A stretch of DNA of 64,000 nucleotides, taken from NCBI GenBank assembly GCA_963701815.1, contig CAVPBN010000009.1:1-64000 (forward strand), in the 5' to 3' direction. Both the position numbers and the translations under genes were made by a program. Of this stretch, positions 25,010-34,484 are shown in pieces. The notes below the pieces were generated by a model. The model saw only the letters and a list, made by a program, of their open reading frames with translations. It searched no databases and was not told where the DNA came from. Positions within the stretch are counted from its first letter, which is position 1; every line of letters starts with the position of its first letter. The DNA comes from AP-15 sp963701815. GTDB taxonomy: Bacteria; Pseudomonadota; Alphaproteobacteria; ATCC43930; CGMCC-115725.

Positions 25010-26683
25010 TCACTCCCCCCGTCCGACCCATTGGCCGTAGACCGGGTATTGGCAGCAGATGAACTCGATATAGGCCGGGCGACCCGAATTATTGACGTCG
25101 AATGCCCGCCGCAGGGCCGGGATGATGTCGGCGGGCTCGCTGACCCGCTCGGTGTGGAAGCCGAGGGCGCCGATCACCTTCGACATATCCACCTCGTCGG
25201 GCCCCAGCACCCGGTGGGTGAAGGGATCGTGTCCCGCCCCCCAAAAGCCGGGTCCATAACCGGCAAAGCCGCCATTCGAAATGTGCACGATTGTGACCCC
25301 GAGCTTTTCGCGCAGCAGAACTTCGAGGTTGCCGAGCATGTAGCCGAGGCCCGCCTCGCCGGTCACCGCCACCGATGTCCGGCCCGGAAACGCCTTCTTG
25401 GCGGCAATGGCGGCAGCCAGGCTGAAGCCGAGCGTCGAGACATTGCCCCAGCCGAGGAAGCCGCGCGGGATCAGCGTGTCGAAGACGGTCGATAGCTGGT
25501 CGCGCGTGTTGCCGCTTTCGTGCGTCACGAACGAATTCTTCAGATCCAGCACCTCCATCAGATCGCCGTACACCCGATAGGGGTTGATCGGCGTCTCGTC
25601 GGAGTTCATGACCTGCCGGTATCTGGCGAGCGCCTGGTCGCGCGCCGCCCTCACTTCCGCCGCCACATCACCCGCATTCCGTCCGGCGCCGCCCGTGGCG
25701 CCAGCCGTGCGGTCCGACACTTCCCGGCGGAGCGCCTGCAAGGTCAGGCGCGCATCGCCGATCACCGCGTGCGCCGTCGGATACATCTTGTTGATATGCA
25801 ATTCGTCGACGTTGCAGTGGATGATCGTCTTTTTCGCCGGATCGGGAATGCCGTGGCTGAAGCGGCCCGGCGACAGGCTCGTGCCGATGGCGAGGATCAG
25901 GTCGCTCTTGTTCAGGTAGTGCGCCACCTGATCGCCGCGCACGCCGACAAACAGCGGATGGTCCTCCGGGAACGCCCCTTTCGCCTTGAGGGTCGTGATC
26001 ACCGGCGCATTGACCAGCTCCGCCAGCGCTTTCAGGTCTTCCGCGGCGCCGGCGTAGATGACCCCCTCGCCGGCGTAGATCAGCGGGTTGCGGGCCCCCA
26101 GGAGCTGGTCGACGGCGGCGCGCACATCCGCCGGGTCCGGCGCCGATTTCCAGCCCTTGACGGGACGGTAGGGGTCGGCGGTCTCGTCGTATGTGGCCGT
26201 GGCGTTGGGAATGGCCAGGATCACCGGGCCCGGCCGGCCGCTGCGCAGCATGGTAAAGGCGCGGCGCATCAGCTCGGGCGTGCGCTCGGGCTTGTCGAGA
26301 TAGCCGAACCACTTCGACACGGTCTTCATCGCCGATGCGACATCGTACTGGCTGTTGCCCGAGCTGCCGGCCGGCACGCCGTCGGTGATGCACAGAACCG
26401 GCGAGCCGTCCTCAAAGGCCTGCGCCATCCCGGCATAGGCGTACTGCATGCCGGCGGCATTGACGCCCCCTTGAAAGGTGCACACCCCGATCTTGCTGCC
26501 CGCGGTGATGCGCGAGAACGCGTCGGCGACCGCGACGGCGTAGCGGTCGTCGCGCATCATCAGCATCGGCACCCCTTCGCGGCCGAGCGCGTTGTTCACC
26601 CGGCAGACCGGGAACGTCGAAACCCAACCCACACCCTCTTCTTTGAGAATGCGGCTGATGCCGGTCGCTACGTCGATCGTCAT
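25010..26683 (-). CDS. thiamine-diphosphate enzyme, acetolactate-synthase-like, with altered cofactor motifs
   Basis: 557 residues with the three-domain layout of the acetolactate synthase/decarboxylase family: N-terminal Pyr domain (WVSTFPVCRVNNALGREGVP), central domain (ARNPLIYAGEGVIYAGAAED) and C-terminal PP domain (VTGEAGLGYMLGNLEVLLRE). Two hallmark sites differ. The usual RHE with the catalytic Glu is RDD, and the GDG that binds magnesium is GEA, with SNGG in place of NN. It may therefore act on unusual substrates or have lost classical chemistry. It lies upstream of, and on the same strand as, the thiolase group, but repeats and the GIY-YIG gene intervene. Confidence 0.83.
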   Translation of the reverse strand: MTIDVATGISRILKEEGVGWVSTFPVCRVNNALGREGVPMLMMRDDRYAVAVADAFSRITAGSKIGVCTFQGGVNAAGMQYAYAGMAQAFEDGSPVLCITDGVPAGSSGNSQYDVASAMKTVSKWFGYLDKPERTPELMRRAFTMLRSGRPGPVILAIPNATATYDETADPYRPVKGWKSAPDPADVRAAVDQLLGARNPLIYAGEGVIYAGAAEDLKALAELVNAPVITTLKAKGAFPEDHPLFVGVRGDQVAHYLNKSDLILAIGTSLSPGRFSHGIPDPAKKTIIHCNVDELHINKMYPTAHAVIGDARLTLQALRREVSDRTAGATGGAGRNAGDVAAEVRAARDQALARYRQVMNSDETPINPYRVYGDLMEVLDLKNSFVTHESGNTRDQLSTVFDTLIPRGFLGWGNVSTLGFSLAAAIAAKKAFPGRTSVAVTGEAGLGYMLGNLEVLLREKLGVTIVHISNGGFAGYGPGFWGAGHDPFTHRVLGPDEVDMSKVIGALGFHTERVSEPADIIPALRRAFDVNNSGRPAYIEFICCQYPVYGQWVGRGE

Positions 26684-26877
26684 GGATGTGGTCTCCTGTG
26701 CATGGAGCCGAGCCGGCCCCCGTCGCCTTCGCCGCTTTTGTTCGAGTTTCCCACTTTATTCCCCATTTCGAGCGTGATGACAGCATAAGGCGGGAGACGA
26801 CGGGAAACACGATATGCCTAAGATCCAGGGATTTTTCGAGCTGTATCCGACGGCTGGAGGCATACGGAAACAGCGGG

Positions 26878-26969
<92 letters not shown>

Positions 26970-27063
26970 CGCTGAACGGCGGCAATCAGCTAGCACGGTC
27001 GGGGGCGGAGCGAAACCTTTGAACCGTTGCCGTCGGAAAATCGATTCTCGAACACGCAGCTCG

Positions 27064-28532
27064 TCAGTTGCTTTCCCCGCAATATTCCACGATCGCGCTC
27101 GTCGCCGCGCGAGCATCGGAGACGCCCAGCGCTGCGGCCGCAGGTCTGAGGCCCTTATACTGATGGATCATGGCCTCGACGCTCCGGCCGATGCAGGTCC
27201 CCGTCCCGGGAATCCCGGCGATCGCAGTCCGGGCGTAAGTCCATGCCGCGCCGACGGGGTTCCAGTTCGGCCCGCCGGTGTTCACGTAGTCGTCCATGGG
27301 CCCGCCGACGAGGGCGGTGCCCGCATCGCCGGAAAGGGAGACCGAGGCGCCTTGATATGCGTCGCCCAAGGAGCCGGTGCCGACCAGTTTGGTCCCCTGT
27401 TGGCTCCACACCCGCGCGCGAGCGCGCGAACATCCACGCCGCGCCGGCATTGCCGTTGTCGAGAGGCCCGCCGACGACGGCGCTCTTCCCGTCGCCGGAC
27501 AGCGAGACCGATGCGCCTTGATTTGCGGCGCCCAAGGAGCCGGTGCCGACCAGTTTGGCGCTGCTGGCTCCATGCCGCCGCGCGAGCGCGTGAAAATCCA
27601 CGCCGCGCCGGCGCCGCTGTCGTCATCGGGCCCGCCGACGATCGCGATGTTGCCGTTGCCGGCGAGCGAGACCGAAGCGCCCAGCCCCGCATAGCCTGCG
27701 GCATCGGCGCCGACCAGTTTGGTCCCCTGTTGGCTCCACACCCCGCGCGAGCGCGTGAACACCCACGCCGCGCCGGGGTAACCCTCACCGTCAAAGCCGT
27801 CGGTGGGCGCGCCGACGATCGCGGTATTGCCGTGGTCGGACAGGGAGACCGACCAACCTTGTTGCGCGTTGCCGACGGCGCCGGCGCCGACCAGTTTGGG
27901 CCCCTGTTGGCGCCACCTCCCCGCGCGCGAGCGCGTGAACACCCACGCCGCGCCGGTGGAGCCGTTGTCGCCGGGCCCGCCGAGGATGGCGGTATTGCCG
28001 TCGCCCGACAGCGCGACCGACGAGCCTTGATCCGAGAGGCCCGACCCGGAGGATACGGAGCCGGTGCCGACCAATTCGGCCCCTGTTGGCTCCACACCGC
28101 GCCCGAACGCGTAAACACCCACGCCGCGCCGACGTAACCCTCGCCGTTAAAGCCGGCAGCGGGCGCCCCGACGAGGGCGGTGTTGCCGTCGCCCGACAGC
28201 GCGACGGAATAGCCCTGTTCCGAGAGGCCGGACTCGGCGCTGACCAGCGTGGCTTGCTCCGTCCATACCCCGCCCGAGCGTGCGAAGACATATGCCGCCC
28301 CGGGGGTGGGAACATTTCCGTTGAGGCTGCCGTGGGGAGCGCGAGGGCCGCCGAGGATGGCGGTGTTGCCGTCGGCGGAAATCGCGACTGATTGGCCTCG
28401 CTGGGCGATATCCGTGTCGGTGCCGACCAGTTTCGCTTGCTGGGCGAACTGCGCCGGCGCCGGCGCCGGCAGCAGCGCGCATGCCAGCAGGATAACAGGC
28501 AGCCCATGAAGGACGCGATGCTGAAATTCCAT
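27064..28532 (-). pseudogene. secreted FG-GAP-like beta-propeller protein, frameshifted
   Basis: From ATG 28532 the protein opens MEFQHRVLHGLPVILLACAL with a signal peptide ending PAPAQFAQQ. About seven repeats follow, each of the form QGxSVxLSxDGNTAxVGxPx..GAAWVFTRSxGxWSQQGxKLVG, the FG-GAP/integrin-alpha-like blade pattern. It ends with a Cys-containing tail (IPGTGTCIGRSVEAM... IVEYCGESN). The frame changes three or more times, each near a GCGCGAGCGCG tract that encodes the TRSR part of a repeat. When corrected it is about 490 residues. It is probably an exported binding or surface protein; its ligand is unknown. An ATG-less start at 28547 (TTG) is possible. Confidence 0.75.
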
Positions 28533-28850
28533 CGGTGTGTCCGTCAACTAATCCGCAATTTTTCGTCAAATGCGTCACACCGTACGCTGTTTCTCGAATT
28601 GCGTCGAATCAAACCTGCGTTGCGTTGCGATCCGCATTCCCGACCGAGCGGTCGAAAATTCGAGATTTGCGTGAAATTCGATTATTCGACCGACAATCGG
28701 CGTTAATCGAGAGTCGCGCCTGCTGGCGAGCGCCGGTTGCCTCGATGCGGCATTTCGGGGTGTTATAAAGCCGCCCCCGAGCGAAAATGGGCCGTTCGGC
28801 GGCAATTTCGGTGGCAACGGCAAGGCGACCGAACATAAGCTATTGATTTC
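28533..28850. other. gene-free stretch upstream of tRNA-Thr
   Basis: About 320 bases between the divergent propeller gene and tRNA-Thr. No protein-like frame is seen. It contains a CGACCGAGCGGTCG palindrome near 28641 and a TTATAAAG that could be the -10 of the tRNA-Thr promoter near 28771. It is a little richer in A/T than its surroundings. Confidence 0.4.
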
Positions 28851-28922
28851 GCCGGGTTAGCACAGTGGCAGTGCAGCGGTTTTGTAAACCGAAGGTCGGG
28901 GGTTCGAATCCCTCACCCGGCA
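28851..28922 (+). tRNA. tRNA-Thr (anticodon TGT)
   Basis: Acceptor GCCGGGT pairs with ACCCGGC. The D-arm is TAGC...GGCAGTGC, the anticodon stem-loop GCGGTTTTGTAAACCG has a TGT anticodon for ACA codons, and the T-arm is GGGGGTTCGAATCCCTC. Discriminator A; CCA is not encoded (CCG follows). Confidence 0.92.
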
Positions 28923-29039
28923 CCGGGCGCTCGCCGCGTCGGGCGGGTCCGCGTTCCGCCGCGCCGCCCCGAGATTGCCGGCCGCGCCGGCCTGAACTAC
29001 GATCGCGCTTGCTGCGCTGCTGGTTGGGAGAGCTCGTCG

Positions 29040-30302
29040 ATGGTCACCGCTGCGATCTGGCCGGCGCTCGACTACAGCCGGGTGCCGTACCGGCTTTATC
29101 ATGATCCCGAGATCTATGCTCGCGAGCAGGAACGGGTCTTCGGCGGGCCGACCTGGAATTTTCTGGCGCTCGAAGCCGAGATCCCGAACCCGGGCGATTT
29201 CCGCACGACCTGGGTGGGCGATACGCCGGTCGTCGTCAACCGCGATATGACGGGGGCGGTCAAAGCCTTCGTCAACCGTTGCGCCCATCGCGGCGCCTTG
29301 GTGCGGCGCGAGCTTTCCGGCAACGCCCGCGAGCACATCTGCATCTATCACCAATGGTGCTACCGGCTCGACGGCGGGCTGAGCGCGATCCCGTTCCGCC
29401 GCGGGGTGCGCGGCAAGGGCGGGCTCGACCCGAGCTTCGACATGGCGGCGCACGGTCTGCCGCCGTTGCGCGTCGGCCTCGTCGACGGCCTGGTCTTCGG
29501 GACCTTGGCGGAGGACGCCGAGCCGCTCGAGGATTATCTCGGCGCGCCGATCCTGGCGCAGCTCGGCCGCCTGTTCGATCGGCCGGTCCGGGTGCTCGGC
29601 TACAATCGCCAGCGCATCCGCGGCAACTGGAAGCTCTACGCCGAGAATACCCGCGACAACTACCATGCCAGCCTGCTGCACGAGTTTCTGGTGACCTTCG
29701 GGCTCGACCGCTCGACGCAGGTGGGCGGGGTCACGATGGACGCCCGCCACCGGCACAACATCACCTGGGCCGAGGCCGACAGCGACACCGACGAATTCGC
29801 CCGCGAGGCCTATGCCGGCGCGCGGGTGCGCACCGATTTTCTGGCGTTGCAGGAGCCGGCGCTGGTCGCTTTTCGCCATGAACGGGCTGCGCGCGGCGAC
29901 AACGTAAACCTCGCGGTCACCTCGGTGTTTCCGGGCGTCGTCTTCGCGCAGATCTCCAACAGCCTGGCGATCCGCCAGATCCGGCCGCGCGGCGTCGACG
30001 AGCTCGAAGTGTTTCAAACGATGATCGGCTATCGGGACGACCCGCCCGAGATGACCGCGCACCGGCTGCGCCAGGCCAATCTCGTCGGCCCGGCCGGGCT
30101 CGTCTCGATGGAGGACGGCGAGGCGATCGAGATCGCCCACCGCGCCTCGAAACCCGCCCCCGACGATACTTCGGTGATCGAGCTGGGCGGCGGCGGGGTG
30201 ATTTCCGATCGCGATTACCGGGTCACCGACGTGCCGTTGCGCGGCTTCTGGTCGTATTACGCCGAGTTGCTCGGGATCGAGCCGGCCGGCGCGGTGCGAT
30301 GA
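29040..30302 (+). CDS. aromatic ring-hydroxylating dioxygenase, large (Rieske) subunit
   Basis: 420 residues. The Rieske [2Fe-2S] motif is complete: C81-A-H83 and C101-I-Y-H104. The catalytic iron region is NTRDNYHASLLHEF, with the bridging Asp and the two His. The rest follows the large-subunit layout of salicylate/anthranilate-type oxygenases. The ATG at 29040 has GGGAGAG upstream. The stop overlaps the next gene, the small subunit, as ATGA. No reductase or ferredoxin gene is adjacent, so electrons must come from a component encoded elsewhere. The substrate is an aromatic acid by inference from family only. Confidence 0.9.
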   Translation: MVTAAIWPALDYSRVPYRLYHDPEIYAREQERVFGGPTWNFLALEAEIPNPGDFRTTWVGDTPVVVNRDMTGAVKAFVNRCAHRGALVRRELSGNAREHICIYHQWCYRLDGGLSAIPFRRGVRGKGGLDPSFDMAAHGLPPLRVGLVDGLVFGTLAEDAEPLEDYLGAPILAQLGRLFDRPVRVLGYNRQRIRGNWKLYAENTRDNYHASLLHEFLVTFGLDRSTQVGGVTMDARHRHNITWAEADSDTDEFAREAYAGARVRTDFLALQEPALVAFRHERAARGDNVNLAVTSVFPGVVFAQISNSLAIRQIRPRGVDELEVFQTMIGYRDDPPEMTAHRLRQANLVGPAGLVSMEDGEAIEIAHRASKPAPDDTSVIELGGGGVISDRDYRVTDVPLRGFWSYYAELLGIEPAGAVR

Positions 30303-30766
30303 AGGCCGATCGCGCCGCGGTCCAGGATCTGCTCGCCGAATACGGCGCGCTGATCGATCTGGCGCGGTTCGACGACTGGCTCGCTCTGTTCGCCGCGGAA
30401 TGCCGCTATCAGGTCGTGCCGCGGGAGAATTACGACCGCGGCCTGCCGGCGGCATTGATCTTTTGCGACAGCCGGGCGGTGCTCGAAGACCGCATCTACG
30501 CCCTGCGCACCGCCAACAAATACAACATCCATACCGACCGCCATCTGATCGGCCTGCCGCGGCTGCTCGGGGCGGAGGGCGACAGCCTGCTGATCGAGGC
30601 GCCGTTTGCGGTGTTCCAGACCGATCAGGAGGGCGAGACGCGGCTGTTTGCCACCGGCCTCTACCGCGACCGGCTCGAACCGGACGGGCGGGGTATGAAA
30701 ATCCGCGACAAGTTCGTGCTGCTCGACACCTTCGCCGTCCCCAGCCTGCTGTCCACCCCGCTGTAA
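30299..30766 (+). CDS. aromatic ring-hydroxylating dioxygenase, small subunit
   Basis: 155 residues of the NTF2-like small-subunit fold: VQDLLAEYGALIDLARFDDW, YQVVPRENYDRGLPAALIFC and ALRTANKYNIHTDRHLIG are standard segments. It overlaps the large-subunit stop by four bases (ATGA), so the two are translated together and form an alpha3beta3 enzyme. The small subunit has a structural role. Ends 8 bases before the convergent threonine synthase. Confidence 0.88.
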   Translation: MKADRAAVQDLLAEYGALIDLARFDDWLALFAAECRYQVVPRENYDRGLPAALIFCDSRAVLEDRIYALRTANKYNIHTDRHLIGLPRLLGAEGDSLLIEAPFAVFQTDQEGETRLFATGLYRDRLEPDGRGMKIRDKFVLLDTFAVPSLLSTPL

Positions 30767-30773
30767 GCCGCTG

Positions 30774-31995
30774 CTAACCGGCCGACCCGATCAGCTGCGG
30801 CCAATCGATCGGATTGCCGCGCTGCAGCGGCTTGCCGGCTTCCGGCATCGGGTATTTGAGACCGCTGGCGCAGTTGAACAGCACGACCCGCTCGTCAGCC
30901 CGGACCCGGCCCTCGGCCAATGCCGCCTTGTAGGCGGCGTAGGTCGCCGCACCCTCGGGACAGAGCAGCAGGCCCTCCGCGGCGGCGACCTCATGCCAGG
31001 CGGCGGCGATCGCCCGGTCGTCGACGGCGACGGCAAAGCCGCCGCTCTCGCGCACCGCACGCAGGATCAGGAAGTCGCCGATCCCCTGCGGCACGCGAAT
31101 GCCGGCGGCGAAGGTGTGCGCATTTTCCCAGCGCGGCGCGTGCTCGACGCCGTCCTCCCAGGCCTTGACCATCGGCGCGCAGCCGGCTGCCTGAACCACG
31201 ACCATGCGCGGCCGCTGCGGCCCGATCCAGCCGAGCTTTTCGAGTTCGGCAAACGCCTTCCACATGCCGATGATGCCGGTGCCGCCGCCGGTCGGGTAAA
31301 AGATCGCGTCCGGCAATTCCCAGCCGAGCTGCTCGGCCAGCTCGATCCCCATCGTCTTCTTGCCCTCGATGCGATAGGGCTCGCGCAGGGTCGAGCAATT
31401 GAACCAGCCGACGCTCTTTTCGCCCTCGGCCACCAGCCGGCCGCAATCGTCGATCAGCCCGTCGACCAGAAACACCTCGGCCCCCTGCATCGCGATCTCG
31501 CGGATGTTGACCGCCGGCGTATCGTCGGGACAAAAGACATAGGCCTTGATCCCGGCGCGCGCGCAATAGGCCGCCATCGCCGCGCCGGCATTGCCGTTGG
31601 TCGGCATCGCCATCGTCGCGACCCCCAACTCCTTGGCCATCGACACCGCCGAGCGCCAGTCCGCGCGCCTTGAACGAGCCGGTCGGCAACCGGCCCTCGT
31701 CCTTGACCAGGATCTCGCCGCCGTTTTTGGCAAGGCGCGGCAACGCCACCAGCGGCGTCATGATCTCGCCGAGAGAAACCACATTCTCGGGCCGCCGCAC
31801 CGGCAGCAATTCGCGATAGCGCCACAGGCTCTGCGGCCGGGCGGCGAGCGCCGGGCGCGGCAATGCCGCACCGACCCGGTCGAGGTCATAGCGCACCAGC
31901 AACGGCCTGCCGGCCCGCGACAAAGTCTGCAGGCTTTCCGCCGGATAATGCTCGCCGGTCAGGCTGCATTCGAGATGGGTGACGAAATTCGGCAG
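30774..31995 (-). pseudogene. thrC: threonine synthase, frameshifted and without start codon
   Basis: The minus strand encodes NFVTHLECSLTGEHYPAE, then ENVVSLGEIMTPLVALPRLA, the PLP-lysine segment GRLPTGSFKARGLAL, TNGNAGAAMAAYCARAG, the phosphate-binding PTGGGTGIIG and the C-terminal FNCASGLKYPMPE. One extra C near 31650 breaks the frame directly after the PLP lysine motif. At the 5' end the expected ATG reads CTG (31993-31995) and unrelated sequence follows at once, so the gene is cut exactly at its start by the neighbouring TPR remnant. Product: PLP enzyme converting phosphohomoserine to threonine, or a close homologue. Confidence 0.85.
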
Positions 31996-33030
31996 CTCGC
32001 CGCCGGTCCATTGATGATCGAGCGCACCCGCGCCCTCGCCTACGAAAAGGCGATGGAACAAGTCTATCTGAAATATCCGGAGGATCGCGAAGCCGCGGTG
32101 TTCTATGCGTTGGCGCTCGTTACGACAGCACTGCCGACCGACAAGAGCTACGCCAACCAGAAGAAGGCGGCGGAGATCCTGAACAAGGTATGGAAGGAAC
32201 AGCCGAACCATCCGGGCGTCGTGCATTACCTGATCCACAGCGACGATTCGGTGAAATTCGCCCAGGCGGGCCTGGATGCGGCGATCTGCTACTCCAAAAT
32301 AGCACCCGACGTGCCGCATGCACTGCACATGCCGTCGCATATCTTTACCCGGCTTGGCATGTGGCAGCAATCGATCGAACTCGAACCGCGCGGCCAACGC
32401 CGCAGCGCTCGCCTATGTCCGAAGAAGCCTCGGACCGCGGGCGTTCGACAGCGAAACCGTTCATACCATGGATTATCTCGAATACGCCTATCTGCAGACC
32501 GCACAGGACGGCCAGGCCAAAACGGTGGTCGACGAGTTGGTCGGGTTTAACCAGAGTGCCGGGGCCAACCTGCCCACGGCCTATGCCGTTGCCGCGATCC
32601 CGGTGCGGTTCGCCCTCGAACGCCGCGACTGGCCGGCCGCCGCTGGGCTGTCGGCGCCGAAGATCGGGTTCCCGTTGGAACGGTTTCCGTGGGCCGAAGC
32701 GATGCTCTCGTTTGCCCGGGCGCTCGGCGACGCACGCACCAGCGATATCGCGGGCGCGCAGCAGGAAATCGCCAAGCTCCAATCGCTCGAAGACAAGCTG
32801 AAGGGCAAAGACACGTATTGGGCCAACCAGGTTGAGGTTCAGCGCCTGGGTGCCGCCGGCATCCTCGCCCATGTCCAGGGCAACGACAAAAAGGCGGTCG
32901 AGTTGGTGCGCGCGGCGGCCGATCTTGAAGCGACGATGGATAAGCACCCGGCTACCCCCTCGCCGGTGCTTCCGGCACGCGAACTGCTCGCCGATTTGCT
33001 GTTCGAACTCAACCAGCCGGGCGCAGCGCC
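31996..33030 (+). pseudogene. TPR protein remnant, missing its N-terminus
   Basis: The frame begins at the junction with threonine synthase and gives ALAYEKAMEQVYLKYPEDRE, AVFYALALVTTALPTDKSYA, NHPGVVHYLIHSDD and PHALHMPSHIFTRLGMWQQS. After a frame change near 32390 it continues with TMDYLEYAYLQTAQDGQAKT and ELLADLLFELNQPG. This is a well-known bacterial family of about 550-residue TPR proteins with the HMPSHIF motif; roughly the first third is absent and the C-terminal end is also lost near 33030. The following 220 bases hold nothing recognisable. Not functional as it stands. Confidence 0.75.
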
Positions 33031-33253
33031 ATCTTCTCTCCCTCGGCGTTGCTCGGCCGGATCGCCCGCGCTCCCGGCAATCCCATGTTCCCTACTGGGG
33101 CAACCCGCAAGGAAACTCGGTGACAGGGCAAATCCGCAGTCAGGTTGCCCGATTATAGCCGTCGATCTTGGCGAGAGGATCGCAGAGGATGCGCAGCCGC
33201 CTGGAAGTTTATTAGAAACATTCTATCTTGAGGGAAACCGTGGGAGGAGACCG

Positions 33254-34316
33254 ATGCGCCCGCCGCTCTACACGACCCTCGACGAGGCCCTCGACACGCA
33301 AGCGCACATTCGGCATCGAGCTGAAAAACGGCAACAGCAATCACGCGCCGATGGTCGCCGAGGCTTTGTGCGCGCTCGGCCGGCCCGAGGCGGTCATGCC
33401 GTGGCTCGCCCGCTACCAGGACCGGATGGCGCCGCGGCCGGCGGCTGTCGACCCGATCCACGCCGATGACTGGCGGTCTGCCCTGGGTCGCCACGAGCGC
33501 TTTGGCGATTGGAGCTTGTTCTTTGCCGAGGCGCTGCGCGAGGCGCCGTGGCGCGCGGTGCTCGATTTGTGGCTGGGCCGGCTCGCCCCCGGCTTTGCCG
33601 CCGCGGCGACGCACGGCGTGATCCGCGTCGGGCACGCGGTGCGCGGCCTCGCCGAGTGCGAGACCCCGCCGCGGCGGCGCGAACTGGCAGATGCGCTCGC
33701 CGGCTGGGCGGCGACCTGCCGGGAATTGCCGGCCGGCGATCCGAGCGCCAACGGCGGGCTGACGCCGCGCCTGGCGATTGCCGAGGTACCGTTGGTGCCG
33801 CCGGCCCGGCGCCGGCCCGGCAACATCGTCGCCGCACTCGGTGCGCTGGGCGATTTTCCCGAATTCGCCCCGGTGGCCGGGCTGATCGATACTTCGGGCG
33901 CACCCGCCGCGCTGATCGCCGAGCTGAGCGAAACCTTCGCCCGGGTGTGTCTGGCCAACGCCCGCGACATCCCGACCGGGATCGCCTTCATCCACGGCGT
34001 CACCAGTGAGGCGGCGCTCGGCAACATCGTCCCCCATGTCGGGGAGGCGACCGCCCGGGCCGCGTTGCGCCATGCCTGGCAGACCGGGTGCGCACTCTAC
34101 GCCTGCTACGGCAGCAGCACGGCGACGGCCGACGAGGTCGATCGGTCGGACAAGGATGCCGATGCCCTTGCCGATCGTGCCGTCGCCCATGGCGACGAAC
34201 ATGTCGTCAAATTCACCGAAGCGTGCCTCAGCCGGAATGCGATCTGCCCGTCGCCGGCCTACCCCGCGGCCATCGTGCATGTTCTCGGCCTGATTCGGCC
34301 GCGCCGGCCAGGCTGA
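33254..34316 (+). pseudogene. questin-oxidase-like protein (DUF4243), frameshifted near its start
   Basis: GGGAGGAG precedes ATG 33254 (MRPPLYTTLDEALD). A frame change near 33305 leads to FGIELKNGNSNHAPMVAEAL, LGRPEAVMPWLARYQ, then THGVIRVGHAVRGLAE, FIHGVTSEAALGNIVPHV and the C-terminal AHGDEHVVKFTEACL. The NHxPM segment and conserved histidines are those of the questin-oxidase-like family, which in fungi performs Baeyer-Villiger-type ring opening without an obvious cofactor. The bacterial role is unknown. The stop is followed at once by a strong GC hairpin. Confidence 0.78.
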
Positions 34317-34320
34317 GGGG

Positions 34321-34343
34321 GCGCGGGAGCTGCTCCCGCGCCA
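34321..34343. terminator. GC-rich hairpin after the DUF4243 gene
   Basis: GGCGCGGGAG and CTCCCGCGCC form a perfect 10-bp stem with a three-base loop, five bases after the stop at 34316. There is no T-tract, so it may end transcription by a non-classical route or protect the 3' end. Confidence 0.5.
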
Positions 34344-34393
34344 GGCCCCCTCGCGAGCGGAGCGATCTGCTGCAGAACGTGCCCGTTCCGCGC

Positions 34394-34436
34394 AGAGATT
34401 GCTTTGTCGCCCCGCGGGCTTTTCGTAATGACGTTT
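34394..34436. repeat. degraded REP-like palindrome half
   Basis: GAGATTGCTTTGTCGCCCCG followed by TTTTCGTAATGACG resembles the repeat at 8867-8942 (GAGATTGCTTCG...GCAATGA) in order and spacing. It is one arm only, just upstream of the amine oxidase gene. Confidence 0.5.
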
Positions 34437-34484
34437 CTCCGATTTATGAAGCGAATTGAATTACAGGATCGGGCGCGAGCGCAA

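Noticed and set aside
27064..28532. Confident call of phase variation in the FG-GAP gene
   Set aside because: The same tracts are prone to sequencing error and other genes in the window have indels not at such tracts; listed only as a possibility.
34321..34343. Rho-independent terminator with confidence
   Set aside because: The stem is strong but no T-tract follows, so termination cannot be asserted beyond a possibility.
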